NCBI GenBank assembly: GCA_905221605.1
Contig: CAJNDS010002531.1
Span: 363,350 to 378,153, forward strand
Source of the DNA: Symbiodinium natans
Taxonomy: Eukaryota > Sar > Dinophyceae > Suessiales > Symbiodiniaceae
Length of the DNA: 14,804 nt
Direction: 5' to 3'
How positions within the stretch are numbered: position 1 is the first letter of the stretch; every line of letters starts with the position of its first letter. The translations under genes and the position numbers were made by a program. Below are positions 6,640 through 13,962 of the stretch, one piece after another. Under the pieces are notes generated by a model that saw only the letters and a program-made list of their open reading frames with translations, ran no database searches and was not told where the DNA came from.

Positions 6640-8330
6640 TGCCTTAGTGTTACCTGGCCTATTGCTTATAAAAACAAGTAACTTTCGTCACTGCGGCCTG
6701 CCGCGCGCTCAGTTTTTGAGCGCGCGGCTTTTCGCTTGGCCAATGCCTTAATATTGCTTATAAAACAAGTAACTTTCCTCAGTGCGGCCTGCCGCGCGCT
6801 CAGTTTTTGAGCGTGCGGCTTTTCGCTTGTCCAATGCCTTAATATTGCTTATAAAACAAGTAACTTTCCTCAGTGCGGCCTGCCGCGCGCTCAGTTTTTG
6901 AGCGCGCGGCTTTTCGCTTGTCCAATGCCTTAATTTTGCTTATAAAACAAGTAACTTTCGTCGCTGCGGCCTGCCGCGCGGTCAGTTTTTGAGCGCGCGG
7001 CTTTTCGCTTGTCCAATGCCTTAATATTGCTCATAAAACAAGTAACTTTCCTCAGTGCGCCCGTGCCGCGCGCTCAGTTTTTGAGCGCGCGGCTTTTCGC
7101 TTGTCCAATGCCTTATGAGGTTACCTGGCATATTGCTTATAAAACAAGTAACTTTCGTCACTGCGGCCTGCCGCGCGCTCAGTTTTTGAGCGCGCGGCTT
7201 TTCGCTTGTCCAATGCCTTAATATTGCTTATAAAACAAGTAACTTTCCTCAGTGCGCCCGTGCCGCGCGCTCAGTTTGAGGGCGCGGCTTTTCGCTTGTC
7301 CAATGCCTTAATATTGCTTCTAAAACAAGTAACTTTCCTCAGTGCGGCGTGCCGCGCGCTCAGTTTTTGAGCGAGCGGCTTTTCGCTTGTCCAATGCCTT
7401 AATATTGCTTATAAAACAAGTTTTTTTCCCTCTCTGCGCCCGTGCCGCGCGCTCAGTTTTTGAGCGCGCGGCTTTTCGCTTGTCCAATGCCTTAATATTG
7501 CTTATAAAACAAGTAACTTTCGTCACTGCGCCCGTGCCGCGCGCTCAGTTTTGGAGCGCGCGGCTCTTCGCTTGTCCAATGCCTTAATATCGCTTATAAA
7601 ATAAAAAAACAAGTAACTTTCCTCAGTGCGGCCTGCCGCGCGCTCAGTTTTTGAGCGCGCGGCTTTTCGCTTGTCCAATGCCTTAATATTGCTTATAAAA
7701 CAAGTAACTTTCCTCAGTGCGGCCTGCCGCGCGCTCAGTTTTTGAGCGCGCGGCTTTTCGCTTGTCCAATGCCTTAATATTGCTTATAAAACAAGTAACT
7801 TTCCTCAGTGCGGCCTGCCGCGCGCTCAGTTTTTGAGCGCGCGGCTTTTCGCTTGTCCAATGCCTTAATATTGCTTATAAAACAAGTAACTTTCGTCACT
7901 GCGGCCTGCCGCGCGCTCAGTTTTTGAGCGCGCGGCTTTTCGCTGGTCCAATGCCTTAATATTGCTTATAAAACAAGTAACTTTCCCTCTCTGCGCCCGT
8001 GCCGCGCGCTCAGTTTTTGAGCGCGCGGCTTTTCGCTTGTCCAATGCCTTAATATTGCTTATATAACAAGTAACTTTCGTCACTGCGGCCTGCCGCGCGC
8101 TCAGTTTTTGAGCGCGCGGCTTTTCGCTTGTCCAATGCCTTAATATTGCTTATAAAACAAGTAACTTTCCTCAGTGCGGCCTGCCGCGCGCTCAGTTTTT
8201 GAGCGCGCGGCACGTGCTGCGCGCTCAGTTTTTGAGCGCGCGGCTTTTCGCTTGTCCAATGCCTTAATATTGCTTATACAACAAGTAACTTTCCTCAGTG
8301 CGGCCTGCCGCGCGCTCAGTTTTTGAGCGC
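6640..8330. repeat. Homogeneous core of the satellite, 91-bp monomers
   Basis: Successive copies are nearly identical and spaced mostly 91 bp apart, for example TAACTTTC at 6861 and 6952. Compared with the edge units they lack the GTGTTACCTGGCATA linker segment, apart from single reversions such as the unit near 7110-7130. Substitutions are scattered and small, for example TTTTTTTCCCTC at about 7421. Confidence 0.85.
8183..8244. repeat. Doubled stem-loop inside the satellite
   Basis: Two hairpins stand only 4 bp apart (8183-8211 and 8216-8244), so the arm-loop-arm unit was duplicated on its own without the rest of the monomer. The second left arm has GCTGCG in place of GCCGCG. Confidence 0.8.
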
Positions 8331-8830
8331 GCGGCCCGTCGCACGTCCAATACCATGGTGCTACCTTGCATGTGGCCTAACTAACAAATACCTTGTGTCA
8401 CTGCATGGCCCGCCGCGCGCTCAGTTTTTGAGCGCGCGGCCCGCGCCGTGTCCAATGCCATGGTGTTACCTGGCATGTGGCTTAATTAACAAGTAGCCTG
8501 CGCGCGGCCCGTGTGCCATGGTGTTACCTGGCATGTAGCTTACTTAACAAGTATAAGTCTTCTCGCTGCCACAGCAGTCTGGCGGCCCGCCACGCGCTCA
8601 GTTTTTTTGAGCGCGCGGCCCGCGCCGTGTCCAATGCCATGGTGCTACCTGGCATGTGGCTTAATTAACAAGTAACCTTTCTCACTGCCACAGCAGTTGC
8701 GCAGCTCGCGGCGCGCTCGGTTTTTGAGCGCGCGGCCCGTGTGCACCGATGTTACCTGGCATGTAAATTTGACACAAGAAAGAACTTTTTTGAGCGCGCA
8801 GCCCGCGCCGTGCGCTCAGAATCGAGCGCG
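8330..8830. repeat. Right edge of the satellite: diverged long monomers
   Basis: Variants like those of the left edge return: GCACGTCCAATACCATGG at 8341 matches the copy near 6100, and CATGGTGTTACCTGGCATGTGG recurs. Spacing is irregular, a partial unit lies near 8500-8530, and new CACTGCCACAGCAGT segments appear at about 8565 and 8684. Confidence 0.75.
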
Positions 8831-8832
8831 CT

Positions 8833-9107
8833 CCTTTGACTTAGCTTGGCATCGGGGTGTTCCTGTTGGAAACTACAAACACTGTAAAGCATTGAAAAAT
8901 GACAACACATGCATGTGGGCTCAGCTTTGGGCGCGCGGCCCGTGCCGCAGGCTCTGCGTCGAGCACGCACCTTTGACAATATTTGGGGGCGTTCCTGTTG
9001 GACAATTGAAGCACTGTAACGCATTGAAAAAGGAACACACACGCTCGCGCGCGAGCGAGCGCGGCCTTTGGGGTACGCATGAGCCACAAACAAGACTTGT
9101 CTGGAAA
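8833..9107. repeat. Diverged two-copy repeat, period about 137 bp
   Basis: CCTTTGAC begins at 8833 and again at 8970. Each copy is followed by GTTCCTGTTGGA, a CACTGTAA segment, GCATTGAAAAA and a GC-rich GCGCGCGG end. The GC-rich ends resemble the satellite arms, so this may be a distant relative or a junction product. No gene is evident. Confidence 0.7.
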
Positions 9108-9145
9108 AAAGATGAAACCCATCGACGTTCAAATCACTTAAAATA

Positions 9146-9200
<55 letters not shown>

Positions 9201-9364
9201 TTTTTTTATTATTATTATAATTATTGTTATTGTTATTATTGTTATTATTATGATTATTATTATTATTATGATTATTATTATTATAGTATTATTATTGTTA
9301 TTGTTATTGTTATTGTTATTGTTATTGTTATTGTTATTGTTATTGTTATTGTTATTGTTATTAT
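9146..9364. repeat. (ATT)n followed by (TTATTG)n microsatellites
   Basis: A near-perfect ATT run spans about 9146-9200, followed by a T8 run, imperfect ATT with ATG and GTT interruptions to about 9290, and then about 11 copies of the hexamer TTATTG to 9364. Poly-Ile and Ile-Val frames across it are artefacts. Confidence 0.95.
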
Positions 9365-9518
9365 TCGTACTAGTTTATTATTACTATGTATTATCAATGA
9401 AATAGTATCAGTATCAGTAGTACTCATAATTATTGAGTAGTGGTCATGGACTTCCGGGAGTGGCGGCGCGGAGGGTGTGTGTTCGGGAAGGGATGGCTTT
9501 AAAGTGTGTAAAAGTCTT

Positions 9519-9556
9519 TGTGTGTGTGTGTGTGTGCGCTTGTGTGTGTGTGTGTT

Positions 9557-9611
<55 letters not shown>

Positions 9612-9624
9612 GTGTGTGTGTGTG
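9519..9624. repeat. (GT)n microsatellite with CG/CT interruptions
   Basis: About 50 GT dinucleotides with a few interruptions (GCGCTT, TTGCGT, GCGTGT). Poly-Cys-Val and His-Thr frames across it are artefacts. Alternating purine-pyrimidine sequence of this kind can adopt Z-DNA. Confidence 0.95.
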
Positions 9625-10120
9625 GCACACCGCTGTACATGCGGGCTAGGAGCACGGCCATGGGTCTCCTGCTAACAAAGACGCCCATGGTTCGTGGTGA
9701 AGCAGTTGGAGACGTCCAACTGTGTACCTGCGTGATCGTCTTAGACATCCTGTAACGCAAGCTGTGCATTGGTTCCGTCCTCGCTGTTGTTCTTCTACCT
9801 CAACCGCAACGCAGTTTACAACGTGGATTTCGTATTTTGCTCGGCATGTGGGTGAATTCTTCGAGCCGTGAGCATGACATACCCCAAACCCCAGAAGATC
9901 TCGAGCCCATCAAGCTTGAGTGGATCGTGATGCTGTTAGCTTGCGTGTTGTGAATAGCAAAGCAGCTGAGCAGAATTGCGTGAGCATGTTGTGTGAGCAT
10001 GTTGATGGAGCATACATGGACATGAACGATGACGACGGGAAGGTTCGGAACACATCATGAGGGACGGAGCAGTGCAATGCATGACATGAATGCCAGCATG
10101 TGTGGAGCAGTTCAGTTTGC
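9625..10120. other. No gene recognised
   Basis: Only short, unsupported open frames occur here, including a 49-codon non-repetitive start on the minus strand (from 9769) that runs straight into the GT repeat. No tRNA, rRNA or transposon motif was seen. Scattered AGCATG words from about 9975 onward herald the next repeat. Confidence 0.5.
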
Positions 10121-10126
10121 AGAAAA

Positions 10127-10440
10127 GCATCTGAGCGTGATGAGCAGAGTTATGTGAGCATGTCTAGCGAGCAGAGGGCATTTGCATGGTGGGAACGACT
10201 GATGTCATGTGCTGAGCATGTTTGAGTGTGGAGCATCTAAGCACGAATTGTGGAGCATCTGAGCGTGATGAGCAGAGTTGTGTGAGCATGAAGCGGGGAA
10301 TATGAGAGCATGAACTGTGGAGCATCTGAGCGTGATGAGCAGAGTCGTGTGAGCATGAAGTGTGGAGCATCAGAGCATGAACTGTGGAGCATCCGAGAGT
10401 GATAAGCACAGTTGTGTCGAAGAGCGATGAGCAGAGTTTT
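10127..10440. repeat. AGCATG-rich irregular minisatellite, period about 66-67 bp
   Basis: The segment TCTGAGCGTGATGAGCAGAG is present near 10130, at 10259 and at 10325, and as TCCGAGAGTGATAAGCACAG at 10392, with spacings of 66 and 67 bp. Between copies lie GTGTGAGCATGAAG and ACTGTGGAGCAT. It decays at both ends. No reading frame is kept. Confidence 0.75.
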
Positions 10441-10920
10441 GGGACATCGTCATCGAGTTCGAACATGTGTGTTCACGTGTACGTGCTTATGATAGGATAC
10501 TTCATATAAAGTCTCATTCGTGACCCTTCTACTTCATCATCTTGGACGTTCGCCTCGGCAGCTTGCTTGAGCATGTCCTTCTCCAGCAGATCTCCAACTA
10601 CATGAATATGTGGAGCACTAAAACAAAAAGTGTGTTATACAGCCAGCCCGCCCTTGCCTTGGGCCGCGGGTGTAGGTGGAGCCTCGCTCCTACGCGTTCA
10701 TGCTGCCTATGTTAGTCTTCACTTCGGTGCGGACGCATAGGATAATCCAAAAATGTGAGCTCACCTGGCGAGTGAGAATGAAAAGTCCTATCGTTTTCCT
10801 TGCTCTAGTAACATGCCGGGCCCATTAATGTGGGTGCCAACGATGCTCAGCAAGACGGCCGGCGTGCCGTATGTTCCTCGATTGTTAGTCGTGAACCAGC
10901 ACCCGGCGTGATTGGCAACG
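10441..10920. other. No gene recognised; two small hairpins at 10672-10693 and 10706-10741
   Basis: No credible ORF. Two neighbouring inverted repeats stand out. The first has GGAGC/GCTCC around CTC with GTA/TAC outside. The second has CCTATG/CATAGG outside, GTC/GAC inside and CAC/GTG closing a TTCG tetraloop. They may be fortuitous; no known RNA family was recognised. Confidence 0.4.
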
Positions 10921-11037
10921 TTTTCTTTTTTGTTTGTTTTTTGCGGCTGCAACAGTTTGGTTACGTTTAACGCAGCATTCAACCAGCGTTTGAAAGTGGA
11001 TCCAGATGATCAACACTTCGCAGTTCATGACCTTTGA
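10921..11037 (+). pseudogene. Possible degenerate first FNIP/LRR-like repeat behind a pyrimidine tract
   Basis: A T-rich tract (about 10921-10942) leads to CTGCAACAG (ending 10955), a plausible 3' splice-site context. The frame just after it reads VTFNAAFNQRLKV, resembling the TFGxxFNQxLxxV core of the repeats in the array downstream, and ends at a TGA (11035-11037). In another frame TSQFMTFELKGWTSSTSTST continues into the Ser/Thr linker at 11050. This suggests a frameshifted remnant of the same family. The evidence is resemblance only. Confidence 0.3.
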
Positions 11038-11095
11038 GTTGAAGGGCTGGACATCGTCAACTTCTACGTCCACAAGCAGCACCGGCAAACCCCAG

Positions 11096-11124
11096 CCCTT
11101 TACCCTCAACCCTAAACCCTAACC
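11096..11124 (+). repeat. Telomere-like CCCTAAA block
   Basis: CCCTTTACCCTCAACCC followed by TAAACCCTAACC: about four degenerate heptamers of the plant/alga telomere repeat, C-rich strand on plus. It lies between the Ser/Thr linker and module A. Confidence 0.8.
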
Positions 11125-11168
11125 GCACGTCGAGCGCCTCGAGCACCTCGAATGAGCAGACCCTCGCA

Positions 11169-11358
11169 GGTGACTTCAACCAAAGCGTGGAAAATGTGGC
11201 CCACCTGGAAGCTCGCAGTCCTTGATCCTCGGATATGCGTCCAACCAGAGCGTGAACAATGTGGGGCTACACGGCAGCTTGCAGTCCTTGTGCTTCGGGT
11301 TCGCTTGCAGCCAGCACTTCCAGAATGTCACGTTGCCTGACAGCCTGCAGTCCTTGAG
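11169..11358 (+). pseudogene. FNIP/LRR-like module A, frameshifted
   Basis: It begins GDFNQSVEN and later, in the other frame, shows NQSVNNVGLHGSLQSLCFG and FQNVTLPDSLQSLS. One base is missing after GTGGCC (CCACCTGGAAG against CCTTGCCCGGAAG in other copies), which separates the first repeat from the rest. It leads into a Ser/Thr-rich module instead of the short TAG end. Confidence 0.7.
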
Positions 11359-11370
11359 CCGTGGAGGTGT

Positions 11371-11574
11371 TCTACGTCAACAAGCAGGACGTCCAGCACC
11401 TCAACGTCCAGCACCTTCACGTCCAGCACCTCACCGTCCAACGCGACCATGTCTTCCAGTAGCAGTACAACATCCACTACATCGACCTCTTCGACGTCCA
11501 GTTCGTTCACGTTAACTTCATCAACGTCTACTTCAGCCACATCTACGTCATCCAGCGGAGGGTTTAGGGTTTAG
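11371..11574 (+). pseudogene. Ser/Thr-rich mucin-like module, first long unit
   Basis: From TCTACGTCA, 67 codons stay open to a TAG inside the telomere-like block. The composition is almost only Ser and Thr (TSSTSTSSTFTSSTSPSNA, later SSSSSTTSTTSTSS). It lies one frame away from the end of module A, so the two are not joined as they stand. In dinoflagellate proteins such tracts are likely flexible, perhaps glycosylated linkers. The acidic Val-Asp frame on the opposite strand is its shadow. Confidence 0.55.
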
Positions 11575-11588
11575 GGTTTCGGGTTTAA
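11559..11588 (-). repeat. Telomere-like TTTAGGG block, opposite orientation
   Basis: GGGTTTAGGGTTTAGGG followed by TTTCGGGTTT: four units, one with TTTCGGG. The G-rich strand is on plus, opposite to the blocks that precede the FNIP-like modules. Confidence 0.85.
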
Positions 11589-11671
11589 ATCCTCGACCTC
11601 GACGTCATCGAGCACCAGCTCATGAAGCTAGACATCGTCGACTTCTACGTCCACAAGCAGCACCGGCAAAT

Positions 11672-11704
11672 CCTAGCCCTAAACCCTTAACCCTAAACCC
11701 TAAC
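11672..11704 (+). repeat. Telomere-like CCCTAAA block
   Basis: CCTAGCCCTAAACCC followed by TTAACCCTAAACCCTAAC; it precedes module B. Confidence 0.85.
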
Positions 11705-11749
11705 AGCACGTCGAGCGCCTCGAGCACCTCGAACGAGCAGACCCTCGCA

Positions 11750-11962
11750 GGTGACTTCAACCAAAGCGTGGACAACGTGGCCTTGCCCGGAAGCTCGCAG
11801 TCCTTGAGCTTCGGCAATGCTTCCAACCAGAGCATGAACAATGTGGGGCCGCCCGGCAGCTTGCAGTCCTTGAGCTTCGGGTTCGCTTGCAGCCAGCGCT
11901 TCCAGAATGTCACGTTGCCTGACAGCCTGCAGTCCATGAGCCCTGGAGGCTCATCAAGCTAG
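11750..11962 (+). pseudogene. FNIP/LRR-like module B, the only copy open throughout (70 codons)
   Basis: Three 22-residue repeats are seen: GDFNQSVDNVALPGSSQSLS, FGNASNQSMNNVGPPGSLQS and FGFACSQRFQNVTLPDSLQS, ending MSPGGSSS and TAG. The pattern resembles FNIP/LRR repeats, which stack into a solenoid and usually bind proteins. No ATG stands at the head; the preceding frame passes openly through the telomere-like block. It could be an exon (AG before GTGACTTC; a GC donor at GGAG/GCTCATC is conceivable in a dinoflagellate), but the broken sister copies argue for a gene fragment. Confidence 0.6.
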
Positions 11963-11998
11963 ACATCGTCGACTTCTACGTCCACAAGCAGCACCGGC

Positions 11999-12034
11999 AA
12001 ACCCTAGCCCTAAACCCTCTACCCTAAACCCTAA
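11999..12034 (+). repeat. Telomere-like CCCTAAA block
   Basis: AAACCCTAGCCCTAAACCC with further CCCTAAA units; it precedes module C. Confidence 0.85.
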
Positions 12035-12071
12035 CAGCACGTCGAGCACCTCGAATGAGCAGACCCTCACA

Positions 12072-12284
12072 GGTGACTTCAACTAAAGCGTGGACAATGT
12101 GGCCTTGCCCGGAAGCTCGCAGTCCTTGAGCTTCGGCTATGCTTCCAACCAGAGCGTGAACAATGTGGGGCCACCCGGCAGCTTGCAGTCCTTGAGCTTC
12201 GGGTTCGCTTGCAGCCAGCGCTTCCAGAATGTCACGTTGCCTGACAGCCTGCAGTCCATGAGCCCTGGAGGCTCATCCAGCTAG
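12072..12284 (+). pseudogene. FNIP/LRR-like module C, in-frame TAA
   Basis: Same 70-codon layout as module B, but codon 5 is TAA (12084-12086) where other copies have CAA: GDFN, stop, SVDNVALPGS. The rest, with FGYASNQSVNNVGPPG and FGFACSQRFQNVTLPD, is intact to the TAG at 12282-12284. Confidence 0.75.
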
Positions 12285-12320
12285 ACATCGTCGACTTCTA
12301 CGTCCACAAGCAGCACCGGC

Positions 12321-12357
12321 AAACCCTAGCCCTAAACCCTCCACCCTAAACCCTAAC
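12321..12357 (+). repeat. Telomere-like CCCTAAA block
   Basis: Same arrangement as before module C, with TCCACCC in the middle; it precedes module D. Confidence 0.85.
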
Positions 12358-12402
12358 AGCACGTCGAGCGCCTCGAGCACCTCGAACGAGCAGACCCTCG
12401 CA

Positions 12403-12613
12403 GGTGACTTCAACCAAAGCGTGGACAATGTGGCCTTGCCCGGAAGCTCGCAGTCCTTGAGCTTCGGCTATGCTTCCAACCAGAGCATGAACAATGTGGG
12501 GCCACCCGGCAGCTTGCTCCTTGAGCTTCGGGTTCGCTTGCAGCCAGCGCTTCCAGAATGTCACGTTGCATGACAGCCTGCAGTCCTTGAGCCCTGGAGG
12601 CTCATCCAGCTAG
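12403..12613 (+). pseudogene. FNIP/LRR-like module D, 2-bp deletion
   Basis: The module is 208 bp plus the stop instead of 210. CAGCTTGCTCCTTGAGC lacks two bases relative to the CAGCTTGCAGTCC form, shifting the frame between repeat 2 and repeat 3 at about 12515. CACGTTGCATGACAGC also differs from the usual TTGCCTGAC. Confidence 0.75.
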
Positions 12614-12658
12614 ACATCGTCGACTTCTACGTCCACAAGCAGCACCGGCAAACCTTGG

Positions 12659-12687
12659 CCCTTTACCCTCAACCCTAAACCCTAACC
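12659..12687 (+). repeat. Telomere-like CCCTAAA block
   Basis: Matches the block at 11096 (CCCTTTACCCTCAACCC type), as expected for the start of the second higher-order unit. Confidence 0.85.
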
Positions 12688-12731
12688 GCACGTCGAGCGC
12701 CTCGAGCACCTCGAATGAGCAGACCCTCGCA

Positions 12732-12921
12732 GGTGACTTCAACCAAAGCGTGGACAATGTGGCCTACCCGGAAGCTCGCAGTCCTTGAGCTTCGGATATG
12801 CTTCCAACCAGAGCGTGAACAATGTGGGGCTACACGGCAGCTTGCAGTCCTTGTGCTTCGGGTTCGCTTGCAGCCAGCACTTCCAGAATGTCACGTTGCC
12901 TGACAGCCTGCAGTCCTTGAA
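12732..12921 (+). pseudogene. FNIP/LRR-like module E, same 1-bp loss as module A
   Basis: GGCCTACCCGGAAG is one base shorter than GGCCTTGCCCGGAAG, at the same place as in module A 1563 bp upstream. The following repeats match A closely (GLHGSLQSLCFGFACSQHFQ), confirming that A and E are higher-order copies of each other. Confidence 0.75.
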
Positions 12922-12933
12922 CCGTGGAGGTGT

Positions 12934-13137
12934 TCTACGTCAACAAGCAGGACGTCCAGCACCTCAACGTCCAGCGCCTTCACGTCCAGCACCTCACCGT
13001 CCAACGCGACCATGTCTTCCAGTAGCAGTACAACATCCACTACATCGACCTCTTCGACGTCCAGTTCGTTCACGTTAACTTCATCAACGTCTACCTCAGC
13101 CACATCTACGTCATCCAGCGGAGGGTTTAGGGTTTAG
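12934..13137 (+). pseudogene. Ser/Thr-rich module, second long unit
   Basis: A near-identical copy of the 11371-11574 module, 1563 bp downstream, with the same length and the same closing TAG in TTTAGGG. Differences are single bases (CAGCGCCTTC for CAGCACCTTC, CTACCTCAGCC for CTACTTCAGCC). Confidence 0.6.
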
Positions 13138-13150
13138 GGTTTCGGGTTTA
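13122..13150 (-). repeat. Telomere-like TTTAGGG block, opposite orientation
   Basis: Counterpart of 11559-11588 in the second long unit, with the same TTTCGGG variant. Confidence 0.85.
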
Positions 13151-13230
13151 TATCCTCGACCTCGACGTCATCGAGCACCAGCTCATGAAGCTAGACATCG
13201 TCGACTTCTACGTCCACAAGCAGCACCGGC

Positions 13231-13267
13231 AAACCCTAGCCCTAAACCCTCAACCCTAAACCCTAAC
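13231..13267 (+). repeat. Telomere-like CCCTAAA block
   Basis: AAACCCTAGCCCTAAACCC with a CTCAACCC variant; it precedes module F. Confidence 0.85.
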
Positions 13268-13312
13268 AGCACGTCGAGCGCCTCGAGCACCTCGAACGAG
13301 CAGACCCTCGCA

Positions 13313-13512
13313 GGTGACTTCAACCAAAGCGTGGACAATGTGGCCTTGCCCGGAAGCTCGCAGTCCTTGCTTCCTATGCTTCCAACCAGAGCAGCAATGT
13401 GGGGCCACCCGGCAGCTTGCTTGAGCTTCGGGTTCGCTTGCAGCCAGCGCTTCCAGAATGTCACGTTGCCTGACAACCTGCAGTCCTTGAGCCCTGGAGG
13501 CTCATCAAGCTA
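13313..13512 (+). pseudogene. FNIP/LRR-like module F, several small deletions
   Basis: Repeat 2 is damaged: bases are missing after CAGTCCTTG (about 13370), in CAGAGCAGCAATG (about 13390) and in AGCTTGCTTGAGC (about 13420). Some later text returns in frame (FGFACSQRFQNVTLPD). It ends like module B at a TAG. Confidence 0.7.
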
Positions 13513-13558
13513 GACATCGTCGACTTCTACGTCCACAAGCAGCACCGGCAAACCTTGG

Positions 13559-13587
13559 CCCTTTACCCTCAACCCTAAACCCTAACA
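13559..13587 (+). repeat. Telomere-like CCCTAAA block
   Basis: CCCTTTACCCTCAACCC type, here before module G. In the first higher-order unit the matching position (before module C) has the other type, so block types have been exchanged between units. Confidence 0.85.
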
Positions 13588-13631
13588 GCACGTCGAACGC
13601 CTCGAGCACCTCGAACGAGCAGACCCTCGCA

Positions 13632-13844
13632 GGTGACTTCAACTAAAGCGTGGACAATGTAGCCTTGCCCGGAAGCTCGCAGTCCTTGAGCTTCGGCTAT
13701 GCTTCCAACCAGAGCGTGAACAATGTGGGGCCACCCGGCAGCTTGCAGTCCTTGAGCTTCGGGTTCGCTTGCAGCCAGCGCTTCCAGAATGTCACGTTGC
13801 CTGACAGCCTGCAGTCCATGAGCCCTGGAGGCTCATCAAGCTAG
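13632..13844 (+). pseudogene. FNIP/LRR-like module G, in-frame TAA shared with module C
   Basis: It has the full 70-codon layout with TAA at 13644-13646, the same codon as in module C 1560 bp upstream. A shared stop in matching higher-order positions means the mutation came before the last duplication. Confidence 0.75.
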
Positions 13845-13880
13845 ACATCGTCGACTTCTACGTCCACAAGCAGCACCGGC

Positions 13881-13917
13881 AAACCCTAGCCCTAAACCCT
13901 CCACCCTAAACCCTAAC
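13881..13917 (+). repeat. Telomere-like CCCTAAA block
   Basis: Same type as 12321-12357; it precedes module H. Confidence 0.85.
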
Positions 13918-13962
13918 AGCACGTCGAGTGCCTCGAGCACCTCGAACGAGCAGACCCTCGCA

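Larger units (their letters stand above)
5836..8830. repeat. Satellite array of about 30 units, each with a GC-rich 12-bp stem-loop
   Basis: Nearly every unit contains the arm GCCGCGCGCTCA, the loop GTTTT and the exact complementary arm TGAGCGCGCGGC; an example is 6882-6910. After the hairpin comes TTTTCGCTTGTCCAATGCC or a CCCGTGCCGTGTCC variant, then an A/T-rich part with TTGCTTATAAAACAAGTAAC. Unit length is 91 bp in the centre and about 105 bp near the edges. Apparent proteins with repeated FLSARLFACPMP-type sequence arise because 315 bp (three 105-bp units) is divisible by three; in the 91-bp core they break, so this is not read as coding. No mobile-element protein or spacer-like unique sequence was seen. 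Confidence 0.95.

Noticed and set aside
5979-6647. 222-codon frame with repeated FLSARLFACPMP-like text
   Set aside because: It is produced by the 315-bp (3 x 105) satellite periodicity; the 91-bp core is out of frame, and similar frames appear on the minus strand.
6882-6914. Intrinsic (rho-independent) terminator: GC stem followed by TTTT
   Set aside because: The shape fits a bacterial terminator, but it recurs about 30 times in a satellite of a eukaryotic genome with no genes between copies.
5836-8830. CRISPR-like array
   Set aside because: Regular palindromic repeats are present, but there are no unique spacers (the linkers repeat too), no cas genes, and the context is eukaryotic.
8697-9440. 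247-codon plus-strand frame ending in poly-Ile/Tyr
   Set aside because: It runs from a satellite unit through the ATT and TTATTG microsatellites; low-complexity translation with no domain.
9281-9769. 162-codon minus-strand frame with His-Thr and Thr-Ile repeats
   Set aside because: Most of it translates the GT and TTATTG repeats; the 49 non-repetitive residues at its start match nothing I recognise.
10440-10745. tRNA or small structured RNA gene
   Set aside because: A GTTCGAAC-like word near 10455 and two hairpins were examined, but no cloverleaf with acceptor, anticodon and T arms could be assembled.
11328-11540. Acidic Val-Asp-rich minus-strand protein (and its copy at 12891-13103)
   Set aside because: It is the reverse complement of the Ser/Thr-rich module (ACGTCC-type repeats); the sense strand fits the Ser/Thr-linker style better.
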